Part shown: positions 45,574 to 53,713 of the stretch, piece after piece
Numbering within the stretch: the stretch's first letter is position 1
How the letters are laid out: the number at the start of each line of letters is the position of its first letter
NCBI RefSeq assembly: GCF_037081835.1
Contig: NZ_CP146516.1
Coordinates: 2,045,577 to 2,109,576 of the forward strand
From: Spirobacillus cienkowskii
Lineage (GTDB): Bacteria > Bdellovibrionota_B > Oligoflexia > Silvanigrellales > Silvanigrellaceae
DNA: 64,000 nucleotides
Reading direction: 5' to 3'
The notes under the pieces: generated by a model
Told to the model about the DNA's origin: nothing
Seen by the model: only the letters and a program-made list of their open reading frames with translations
Database searches by the model: none
Made by a program: the position numbers and the translations under genes

Positions 45574-45596
45574 TAATATAACCTGTTAATTGCTAT

Positions 45597-45626
45597 AAAA
45601 ACCAAGGCTTAATGCCTTGGTTTTTT
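45597..45626 (+). terminator. Rho-independent terminator of the 607-residue lipoprotein gene
   Basis: ACCAAGGC (45601-45608) and GCCTTGGT (45614-45621) form an 8-bp stem extended by A/T pairs, with loop TTAAT, followed by a T-run. The stem resembles the one at 33973-34008. Confidence 0.88.
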
Positions 45627-45685
45627 ATTTTATCTTCTTTATCTAGACGAAATTTATCTAAAATTTATTGAGAGAAGGAGATCAA

Positions 45686-47479
45686 TTAGAAAATTTCACA
45701 TTTAAATAATCTTCCCGATGCTCCTTCGTCAGATAGTTGCAAAATAATCTCTTGTTTTTGAAAATAAATTTTTTCATCAAATTCATTACGAGGCAAATCT
45801 GATTCAATTATAGTAAAAATATATTGAACATTTTTATTTACGCAATAATCTTTAATCAATGACCAAAGCTTAATTTTTTTTCTATTATCTAATCCCTCAA
45901 AAATTCCATCATGGTAAATAAAATTATAGAATTTGGTATTTTTGTAATTGTTAATAACTGCCAAATCAAAGGCTGCACATAACATTTTTTTATATGAAGT
46001 CCCTTCTCCCTCTGCAGTTGGGCTAGTTGCTTTATTTCCACTTGTCACATGTGTTTCAAACTCAAGATTAGAATTATTATTCTTTCTAACAAAAAGAAGA
46101 GCATTTACACCAAGAACTTCTTTTATTATTCTAGAAAATTCGGAACGAATATTTGATAAAATAAAATTCTCTTTTTTATACTCATAATCAATTTTTTGTA
46201 TTATCTCAGACAGATTTTCTTTCAGTCTTACAATAGCAGCACTAATTTCAGAAAGCTCATCCAATTCTTTAAGTTGATTTTTTAATATCAACACGTCTGC
46301 TTGATCTTCAACCAGTTTTTTGTTCATTTTTTTATATTTAATTAAAGAATCTTTTTCTCTTAGTATTTGTAAAGCTTCAGATCTTTTTGCATCAAGAAGT
46401 TCTAATTCTTTTTGGTTTATTTCTAAAATATTTTTAATTTCATTTTGTCTTAGCTTTAGTCGCGATGACCGATCTTTTGTTATTTTTTTATTAAAATCGA
46501 GGAGTTCTTCATAGTCTTTTTTTATTTTCCCTTCAAAATAAAAATTAATATCTTTAAAAATTTTTTCAATATCAGAAATATTAAAGTTAATTTTATTTTT
46601 TAAAGACTCTTCAATATTATTTTTTTCATAAGATAAATTATATATTTCATTATTTAAATAACTTATCTTTGACTCAATATCATCAACCAATTCCTCATTG
46701 ATATTTAGATCATGAGTTACAAAGCTAAAATTATCAATTTTTTTACTTAAAGATTCTATTTCTAAATTTTTTAATTCTATTCTTGCCTTAATTTCATCAT
46801 ATTGCGCTTCTGGTAAAAAAACTTTATTTCTTTTATTTTCTAACTCATCTATTTTTTTTTGAATTTCATTGTCTAACTGATATTTTTTTTGAATAATAGC
46901 AGAATCTATTCCTAATAATTTTGCAATATAAGGTTTCCAATAGGAATGCTGACCTGAATTAAATTTTTCAATCTGAAAGACATCAAGGTAGTCTTTTTGT
47001 TTTCTTAAAAAATAGGTTAATCCTTTTCTAAAATCAAAAGGTTTAATTTCTTCGAAAGCCAAATAAGAGTTTAATATTTCTTTTGATTTTTCAAATGAAA
47101 TATTATAATGATTCCAAAATTTTTCATTTTCACACGTAAAATGACAATGAAAATCAGTATGATTTTTTAATGAAATTTTAGTATTATTACTTACAGATCT
47201 CCTAATTGTTACATAACTTCCTGGTCGAATTTCAAGTTCCAAATAAAAAATTATATCTTTTAATACATTAGGAATTTTTTTTGTAAAATGATGGTCATTT
47301 ATTTTTTTTAATAGGCAGAAATCAATTACATCAATTAAAAGTGTTTTTCCTAAATTATGCGAATCTTTATTAGCTTCTTTAGGTTTTTTTATAGAAGCAA
47401 ATACAACATTTAAGCCAGGATTAAATACAATTGGTTGAAAATATCTATCCATGCTTGTATATAATTTACTTAACTTCAC
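45686..47479 (-). CDS. DUF2326-family ATPase (ABC-three-component system)
   Basis: The 597-residue SMC/Rad50-like protein has an N-terminal P-loop variant DSHNLGKTLLIDVIDFCLL near residue 40. A long coiled-coil region spans about 190-470 (many KIDELENKR, LKNLEIESL segments). The C-terminal DUF2326 part has GEGTSYKKMLCAAFDLAVI near 500 and FIYHDGIFEGLDNRKK as the Walker B region. This is the ATPase of ABC-three-component defence-type systems. It starts at GTG 47477-47479, and TAGTG overlaps the stop of the small gene before it, so the two are coupled. Confidence 0.8.
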   Translation of the reverse strand: MKLSKLYTSMDRYFQPIVFNPGLNVVFASIKKPKEANKDSHNLGKTLLIDVIDFCLLKKINDHHFTKKIPNVLKDIIFYLELEIRPGSYVTIRRSVSNNTKISLKNHTDFHCHFTCENEKFWNHYNISFEKSKEILNSYLAFEEIKPFDFRKGLTYFLRKQKDYLDVFQIEKFNSGQHSYWKPYIAKLLGIDSAIIQKKYQLDNEIQKKIDELENKRNKVFLPEAQYDEIKARIELKNLEIESLSKKIDNFSFVTHDLNINEELVDDIESKISYLNNEIYNLSYEKNNIEESLKNKINFNISDIEKIFKDINFYFEGKIKKDYEELLDFNKKITKDRSSRLKLRQNEIKNILEINQKELELLDAKRSEALQILREKDSLIKYKKMNKKLVEDQADVLILKNQLKELDELSEISAAIVRLKENLSEIIQKIDYEYKKENFILSNIRSEFSRIIKEVLGVNALLFVRKNNNSNLEFETHVTSGNKATSPTAEGEGTSYKKMLCAAFDLAVINNYKNTKFYNFIYHDGIFEGLDNRKKIKLWSLIKDYCVNKNVQYIFTIIESDLPRNEFDEKIYFQKQEIILQLSDEGASGRLFKCEIF

Positions 47480-47718
47480 TATTTTATCCTTATTTCAAAA
47501 CAATCTGTTTCTTCATGATACTCCAAGGCATCAATTGCATATAAAAAAGTCAATGCATTCAAAAAATTTTCTTTTGCACCTTCCCCAATTTCAGTGGATA
47601 TTTTTAATAATAGTTCTTCGTATTTTAAAAGCTTATGTTTTATAATAAGCCTTAAAATAGATGAGGCAACATTAATTACAGAATATTCTAAGTTTAATGA
47701 TTTAGAAGGTCTTAACAT
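47479..47718 (-). CDS. ABC-three-component system middle component-like protein
   Basis: The 79-residue winged-helix-like protein (SVINVASSILRLIIKHKLLKYEELL ... FLNALTFLYAIDALEYHEE) resembles the small middle components that precede DUF2326 ATPases. It overlaps the ATPase start by one base. The third, effector component normally upstream is not present; the next gene upstream is a repeat-flanked YhcG nuclease pseudogene. Confidence 0.65.
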   Translation of the reverse strand: MLRPSKSLNLEYSVINVASSILRLIIKHKLLKYEELLLKISTEIGEGAKENFLNALTFLYAIDALEYHEETDCFEIRIK

Positions 47719-47788
47719 TTTTTACCTATATCACAATTACAATACATAAAATGTAAAAATATTCTTGTTAATCTCTTATGTTTTTTAA

Positions 47789-47919
47789 GAGAGATATCTT
47801 TCACTTCGTCTTTATTACAACTTGTTTTTGCCTTAATAGAACCAGAGTAAACTATTTTAAATTTAGATATAAAATTTTGATTTTTATTAACAAATTTATA
47901 GAAAATTCAATTATAATAT
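47789..47919. repeat. 131-bp direct repeat, left copy
   Basis: It is nearly identical to 49391-49522, which is the 3' coding end of the Suc_Fer-like gene. Only a few substitutions and a one-base indel separate the copies. It ends directly at the stop codon of the YhcG pseudogene. Confidence 0.9.
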
Positions 47920-47920
47920 T

Positions 47921-48966
47921 TTATATCGCTAAATTTTCATCTTCTTTTTTTAGTAAAATTAAACTTTTTTCTCGGATGATTTCTTGTTTTAATTCTTCCT
48001 CTGTTGGAAGTTGTAATTTATATTTAGAGGCAAATATTTTTTTATTACTGTCACTAAGCGTGTATTTGACAACTGCATCATTTTTGTCAGAACATAGAAC
48101 AATTCCGATAGGAGGATTATCGTTTTTTAAAGTAAGTTCTTTTTCATAAAAATTAACATACATTTGCATCTGACCAAGATCTTGATGCATAAGTTTACCA
48201 ATTTTCAGATCAATTAAAACAAAACATTTCAATATATAATGATAAAAAACAAGATCAACATAAAAATGATCACCATCTATTGTAAGTCTTTTTTGTCTAG
48301 CAACAAAAGAAAAACCTCTTCCTAATTCAAGTAGGAAATTTTGTAATTGTTGAATCAAAGCATTTTCTAAATCTTTTTCAAGATAACGTTCATTTTCTTT
48401 TAGCCCTAAAAATTCAAGTACAAAAGGATCTTTTACAATATCTGATGCCTTAAAAGGCTCCGCTCCTTGTTGTGCCATTTCCGTAATTCCTGCTTTATCT
48501 CGACTCAAAGCGAGTCTTTCATATAGCATTGAATTTAATTGTCGCTCTAATTCTCTAGTAGACCAACGTGATTTTAAACATTCAACCTCGTAAAAACTTC
48601 TTTTTTCTTTTTCTTCTACTCTTAACAATAACCTATAATGCGTCCAGCTCAATTCTAGACGCACTGCGTCTAGAATTGGATAAGTAAGGTAAAACTTACG
48701 TATTTTCCATAAGTTACTTACATCAAAACCTTTTTCCCCCTTTTCAGAAAGTTCTTTTGAAAGGCTTTCGATGAGAGACTTCCCATACTCAGCTCTTTTT
48801 TTCCTTTTTGTTCTTCTTCAATAATTGTTTTTCCGATGTGCCAGTATGATTGCAACATAAGAGTATTAACTGAAGTTATTATTTTCTTTTTGGATTCAAA
48901 AATAATGCCAAAAACTTTATCAAAAAAATGTTTATTTTTTGATTTATCTAAATTACTTTTAGACAT
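47921..48966 (-). pseudogene. YhcG-family nuclease with single-base frameshift
   Basis: The N-terminal frame (from ATG 48966) reads the DUF1016 start (MLQSYWHIGKTIIEEEQKGKK), and the C-terminal frame reads RAEYGKSLIESLSKELSEKG, GFDVSNLWKIRKFYLTYP and ELSWTHYRLLLRV, then the PD-(D/E)XK domain (VARQKRLTIDGDHFYVDLVFYHYILKCFVLIDLK). The frames meet at the run of seven T at 48796-48802 (A on the coding strand); one more base would restore a protein of about 348 residues. The motif usually written E-x-K is D-L-K here. The gene is bounded by 131-bp direct repeats. The break could be real inactivation, slippage or a sequence error. Confidence 0.82.
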
Positions 48967-49352
48967 GATTTACCCTACTTAAATATAGCTATTTATTTAA
49001 AATTGCGGTTGCAAGAGAATTGTTTCGATCCAGACAAAATTAAAACAACTTTTTGTAGATAACGTATTTGAAAACAATCTGATTCAGAAACGCAAGCATA
49101 ACTTATTAACATGTGATCATTTCCTACTTTAAGAAAACTCGGTTTCGAGAGTTATTCTTACATAGTTTTTCTTAACAGGTTTTTTGTGAAAATAACTATT
49201 AAAATTAACTATATTTCAAATCACCAGATAAAAATTCGTTTTTATGGCGATACTAAAAATTACAATACTATCTTAAAATAGTACTTGTCAAACCGTTATT
49301 TTTACCTAGTAGCAAGTCGATATCCATTTAGAAATGTTATTATAATCAATTT
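48967..49352. other. Intergenic region without recognised genes
   Basis: It is 386 bp between the YhcG pseudogene and the Suc_Fer-like gene. I see no frame with coding character. It should carry the promoter of the YhcG gene. Confidence 0.5.
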
Positions 49353-50333
49353 TCAACACACAGAATCTTCAATCTGCTGCACACAATACTGAGAGATGTC
49401 TTTCACTTCGTCTTTATTACAACTTGTTTTTGCCTTAATAGAACCAGAGTAAACTATTTTAAATTTAGATATAAAATTTTGATTTTTATTAAAAAATTTA
49501 TAAGAAAATTCAATTATAATATCTTTTTCATTTTCTAAAGAAACAATATTATATTTTTTATCACAAGATTTTAACCACTCCCATGAATATTTTTGAAATA
49601 AAAAATTTTCTACAAGCTGAGCATATTTATTTTTTATGCCGCTCATACCACGGTAGCAATTTGTAACCTTAAAGCTATTGTTATCACGATCAAGAAAACT
49701 CTCAATTTTTTTTGCTTCAAACAAACCATACCATCGCATACTTGGCGCTTCAAAAAAAGTGGGCGCAAATCGATGTCCTCCTAAATGTGAAGACTGCCAC
49801 ACTCTAAAATTATTTTTATCATTACGATTATTAATTAAAGTTTGAAATTCTTGAAACAGTGCGAAACCATACTTACCACAGCACAGATCTCTTTCGCCAT
49901 GCACACAAACAAACAACTCTTTTGTATTTTTAAAATCTTGTATTTGCCATTGCAAAACATGTTTATTTTCCCCAGTGATAAAAGCAATTAATAATAACAT
50001 TGCTTCTTCTAATTTTTGATTAGGAAACAAAAACTCGTATTTTTGATAATCAGAAAATTCATCACCATTTTTTTGAAACAAAAAAACCCTTGTAAAATTA
50101 TCAATTAAAAATAGATTATGAGAAAAGTAATTAATTCCAAATTCTAATTTTTTTTTAATTAACAAATTATTGAAGAGCAAAAATGGTTTGGGAAAGTTTG
50201 CAGTTTGCGCAGGAACAGAGTGCCAAGGCAAAGAAAATTCTATTGCAATATGAATAGCAGGAGTGGGTGCAGAGCATATCATATTTTCTTTTGTCAAACG
50301 GGTAAAGTTTGAGCATTCGAATTCACTGTTCAT
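49353..50333 (-). CDS. Suc_Fer-like (sucrase/ferredoxin-like) thioredoxin-fold protein
   Basis: The 326-residue protein has the family core LFVCVHGERDLCCGKYGFALF near residue 140 and VWQSSHLGGHRFAPTFFEAP near 178, with the Cys and His residues expected to bind a [2Fe-2S] cluster. The biochemical role of this family is not established. It starts 3 bp after the aminotransferase stop, so it is the last gene of the long minus-strand run that begins with cheA. Its final 132 bp are duplicated 1.6 kb downstream (47789-47919). Confidence 0.85.
   Translation of the reverse strand: MNSEFECSNFTRLTKENMICSAPTPAIHIAIEFSLPWHSVPAQTANFPKPFLLFNNLLIKKKLEFGINYFSHNLFLIDNFTRVFLFQKNGDEFSDYQKYEFLFPNQKLEEAMLLLIAFITGENKHVLQWQIQDFKNTKELFVCVHGERDLCCGKYGFALFQEFQTLINNRNDKNNFRVWQSSHLGGHRFAPTFFEAPSMRWYGLFEAKKIESFLDRDNNSFKVTNCYRGMSGIKNKYAQLVENFLFQKYSWEWLKSCDKKYNIVSLENEKDIIIEFSYKFFNKNQNFISKFKIVYSGSIKAKTSCNKDEVKDISQYCVQQIEDSVC
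49391..49522. repeat. 131-bp direct repeat, right copy (3' end of the Suc_Fer-like gene)
   Basis: This copy lies inside the coding region and appears to be the original. It and the left copy flank the YhcG gene and the intergenic region. Confidence 0.9.
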
Positions 50334-50336
50334 AAA

Positions 50337-51686
50337 TTAATCTCGCGATTTTAAAATATTAATAACACTTGCCAATATTTTTTTATAATGAGTTGCTTTT
50401 GCGATTAATGGTGGTGTTAACGATAACACATCAGCTTTTTTACCCTCTGACAAAACAATAAAACCTCGCTCTAATAATTCTTGCATTAAAGAAACACACA
50501 AATTATTTTTTTGCTTATAAAACCAAATGCCTCGCATAAATCCTTTTCCAACTAAAAAATATGGAAATTTTTGAAACAAACCCGTTGCATGCATTGTTTT
50601 TTCAAATTTAGTAAATTCTTGATCAATTTTTATAAGCTCTGCTTGAAAAGCTGGGAGCTGTTTTTGTATTGTTAAAATTGTTTTGTACGCCACATAACAT
50701 GCCAGAGGATGCCCTAAAAATGTTTGCGTATGCTTTGCCTCACCTTGAGATTTTGCCCAGACGTCTAAAATATCTCCCATGCATGCACTGATGGGCAATC
50801 CACCACCAAGCGCCTTACCCAAACACATCATATCTGGCACAACGCCATAATGTTCGCATGCAAAAAGGGTTCCTGTTCTGCCAAATCCTGTATAAATTTC
50901 ATCAAAAATTAAAAGAGTTCCATATTTTTTACAAAGAGCTTGGCAGGTTTTCATAAAATCAGGAGTAAAGGATCTTTTACCTCCCCGACCTTGAATAGGC
51001 TCCACCACAAGTGCCGCAAACTTTTTACTACGCAATAAATCTTCTAATTGTTGTAAAACAACAGCTGGATTATAAAGGTTATGATTTTTTAAAAAAAAGT
51101 CCTCGGTCACAGATTCATGGTTATTAACAAAATTTTCTTTAAAATAAGGAAACGGTAAAGTTACACTTTTTCCATTGAGCCAAGCTTCAAAACCACCAGT
51201 AAACTCAACTCTATCACTTAATATTAAAGGAGCAAACTGCACACCATGATAGCCACCAGCAAAACTCATAAAACAACTTCTTTTGGTGGCAAGCATTGCT
51301 GTTTTCATTGCAGATTCTATAGCATCGCCACCGCTTTGCCCAAGCAACGCTTTAGAATTTTGAAAAGGTGAAACTTGCGCAAGAAGCTCGAGTAAATGAA
51401 TTCTTGAGACAGAAGGATGCACATCACCCATACCGTGTATTATTTGCGCCGCTTGTTTGCGGATTGCTTGCAACGTCACTTTAGAGCGATGACCTAATGC
51501 CAGCACTCCAAAGCATGCGCTAAAATCAAGATAACGGTTGTCATCAACATCACGAATCCACATTCCAGCAGCTTTTTTCATCACAATAGGAAAGCGATCA
51601 CTAATAAAAGTGGTATCAGGACATTCAACACGCTGCAGTTTAGAAAGATAGTTTTTTGTTAGTTTCAAGGAACGATTGGTAATCAT
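50337..51686 (-). CDS. Class III PLP-dependent aminotransferase
   Basis: The 449-residue protein has the class III signature LLIFDEIYTGFGRTG near residue 245, the PLP lysine in CLGKALGGGLPISA near 280, SGGDAIESAMKTA near 118 and HPLACYVA near 330. Relatives act on 4-aminobutyrate, ornithine, acetylornithine or diamines; the substrate cannot be told here. It is packed between a P-loop NTPase gene (4 bp) and the Suc_Fer-like gene (3 bp), so it is probably part of the chemosensory operon. Confidence 0.88.
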   Translation of the reverse strand: MITNRSLKLTKNYLSKLQRVECPDTTFISDRFPIVMKKAAGMWIRDVDDNRYLDFSACFGVLALGHRSKVTLQAIRKQAAQIIHGMGDVHPSVSRIHLLELLAQVSPFQNSKALLGQSGGDAIESAMKTAMLATKRSCFMSFAGGYHGVQFAPLILSDRVEFTGGFEAWLNGKSVTLPFPYFKENFVNNHESVTEDFFLKNHNLYNPAVVLQQLEDLLRSKKFAALVVEPIQGRGGKRSFTPDFMKTCQALCKKYGTLLIFDEIYTGFGRTGTLFACEHYGVVPDMMCLGKALGGGLPISACMGDILDVWAKSQGEAKHTQTFLGHPLACYVAYKTILTIQKQLPAFQAELIKIDQEFTKFEKTMHATGLFQKFPYFLVGKGFMRGIWFYKQKNNLCVSLMQELLERGFIVLSEGKKADVLSLTPPLIAKATHYKKILASVINILKSRD

Positions 51687-51690
51687 TTAC

Positions 51691-52989
51691 TTATTTTATA
51701 CCTATCCAAATTTTCGAGGTTAGCTTTAAAAACAAGAGGAATTCTTCTTCTGACTCCGAAAAAATAATCTCAAAAAGGTCTGAACTGGATTTCACTCTAT
51801 AACCAAAGTTATTAAAATTACAAAAATCACAAATTTGCAATCTTTTTGAAAAAATATTTTTAACTAAAAAATCTAAGATAGATTGATAAAATTCGATAAT
51901 TTCAGTATTATTCCCATTTTTATACAAACTATAAAACAAATTAATAGAAATATTCAGATTTAATTTTTCAATTAATTTTTCTATAAAAACTCGTAATAGC
52001 AAAAAACTAATAAAAATATCACAATCAAAAAATTCTTTTTTATTTTCTTTTAAAAACTCAATCTTAAAATCAAAGTTACTAATAATTGCTAAAATATCAC
52101 AAGGGGTAAACAAAGCTAACCAGGTTGGATTGTTAAAAGGATTTATAAAATTATTAAAGTTTAAATTAAAATAATTATTTAATATATTCTGGTTAAGTTT
52201 ATAATAAATAGGTACAATAATTAATTTAGCATTTAAATTATTAGACAAATCTAAAATATCATTAAAATTTATACTTAAATTATTATAATTCTTAGAATAT
52301 CCAAATACAAAAACATAAGTTTTATTTAACTTCCATAAGTTACTAGCAAATGAATGAAGTTCATTTTTGTTTAGATTGCTTCTAGCAATATCATCTATAA
52401 TATATGTTTTATGTGTAAATTCCCGGACATCTCGCATTTCTAAAATTTTTTTAATCAATTCAAAAATACGAAATTTGCTTAAAATTAAATAATCAACACA
52501 GCTACTAAAAAAATTATACAATGCATAAGTAATTCTAAATTTATTAAATATTAATAAATAACTTAAAAAAAGCATTATTGGGAATAAAAAATTAGAATAA
52601 AAAATATCAAATCTATAAAAAACAAGATAGAAAAAAATTAAAAATAAAAAAACTTTAAAATAGCCAACTAAATTATAATAAGCAGACAAATCTGATTTAA
52701 TATTTAAAAATTCTTTTTTAAATATTAAATTTCCTTCTTTTTTATATTCTTTTATAAAATTATCAATAACATGAGTTTTACCTACACCAAACTGCCCAAC
52801 TAAAAATATTATTTTTTCTTTTTTATTGATTAAAAATTTAAGTTGATCTTTAATATTTTCAAATTCATCAAAGCGAATAATTGTAACGTTTTTACACTCC
52901 ACTTCATTACTTGCAGAGTTGCCATATACAATTTTTCTTAACTGATGCCAGTTTTTTTTAAATGCTATAAAAATCATTGTTAATTCCAC
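51691..52989 (-). CDS. KAP-like membrane P-loop NTPase
   Basis: The 432-residue protein has Walker A LVGQFGVGKTH near residue 65 and an Asp-rich Walker B-like TYIIDDIARSN near 200. Between them are two or more membrane segments (FKVFLFLIFFYLVFY, FLFPIMLFLSYLLIF at about 112-150). A transmembrane insertion between the Walker motifs is the hallmark of KAP NTPases. The frame starts at GTG 52987-52989; ATG 52977 is an alternative. The next gene upstream is a response regulator (9 bp), the next downstream an aminotransferase (4 bp). Confidence 0.65.
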   Translation of the reverse strand: MELTMIFIAFKKNWHQLRKIVYGNSASNEVECKNVTIIRFDEFENIKDQLKFLINKKEKIIFLVGQFGVGKTHVIDNFIKEYKKEGNLIFKKEFLNIKSDLSAYYNLVGYFKVFLFLIFFYLVFYRFDIFYSNFLFPIMLFLSYLLIFNKFRITYALYNFFSSCVDYLILSKFRIFELIKKILEMRDVREFTHKTYIIDDIARSNLNKNELHSFASNLWKLNKTYVFVFGYSKNYNNLSINFNDILDLSNNLNAKLIIVPIYYKLNQNILNNYFNLNFNNFINPFNNPTWLALFTPCDILAIISNFDFKIEFLKENKKEFFDCDIFISFLLLRVFIEKLIEKLNLNISINLFYSLYKNGNNTEIIEFYQSILDFLVKNIFSKRLQICDFCNFNNFGYRVKSSSDLFEIIFSESEEEFLLFLKLTSKIWIGIK

Positions 52990-52998
52990 TATAAATTT

Positions 52999-53697
52999 TT
53001 ATTTTTTAACACCTTTAGTTTCAATATCAATTGAATCAGAATTACTTTTAAGAACATTAATTGGCTTAATCAAAGAAATTTTAGAAATGTTTTTGTAAGA
53101 TTTAGAAATTTCACGATCTATAAGATCACATTCATAAATTTTTTTAATAAAATTATTTAACAAATTTTGATCTTCTTGTAAAATTGTTGTTTTATCTAAA
53201 AGCAAATTTTCAGCTTGAATAATTCTTTCTTGACATTTAATTATATAATCAGAAAATAATTCAATTAAATAATCTTTTTCTTGGGATAAAATTTTATTTC
53301 TATTTTCTGTTTCTTCCATACACAAAGCATTTTTAATTGCATTAATAAATAAATCAAAGTTAACAGGTTTTTCTAACAAATCAAAAATACCAAATTTTAA
53401 GCACTCAATTGCTAACTTTTTTTCTGCAAATCCTGTAATTACAACAATTGGTTTTTTTATACCTAATTTATTAATTGATAATATTACATCTAAACCATTC
53501 ATTTTTGGCATTTTAAAATCTAATAAAAATAAATTTGGCCTTGCCCCAGCATTTAATTTTTCTAATGCATCCAAAGGAGAACTAAAAGTTTCTATATTAA
53601 CATCAAAATATTCTTTTGTAATTTCTTTATAGTTTTCTAATATACCCAACTCATCATCAATCATAAATATTGTTTTATTTTTATAGTTTATAGCCAC
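52999..53697 (-). CDS. Response regulator with C-terminal helical region
   Basis: The 232-residue protein has a REC domain at 8-125: acidic pair in FMIDDE, phosphoacceptor Asp in LFLLDFKMPKMNG near 58, Thr/Ser in VVITGF near 87 and Lys in LLEKPVN near 110. The C-terminal 100 residues are helical with no output domain known to me. No separate cheY is present, so this protein may serve as the diffusible output of the cluster. Confidence 0.88.
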   Translation of the reverse strand: MAINYKNKTIFMIDDELGILENYKEITKEYFDVNIETFSSPLDALEKLNAGARPNLFLLDFKMPKMNGLDVILSINKLGIKKPIVVITGFAEKKLAIECLKFGIFDLLEKPVNFDLFINAIKNALCMEETENRNKILSQEKDYLIELFSDYIIKCQERIIQAENLLLDKTTILQEDQNLLNNFIKKIYECDLIDREISKSYKNISKISLIKPINVLKSNSDSIDIETKGVKK

Positions 53698-53713
53698 AAA
53701 CCTTCTCCAAAAT

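Noticed and set aside
47778..48149. Plus-strand frame of 123 codons
   Set aside because: It is antisense to the duplicated Suc_Fer end and to the YhcG gene; its composition follows from those.
48651..48677. 27-bp near-perfect palindrome (AATTCTAGACGCA / TGCGTCTAGAATT)
   Set aside because: It codes for the conserved YhcG stretch LDAVRLELSW; the symmetry is probably coincidental, although an odd one.
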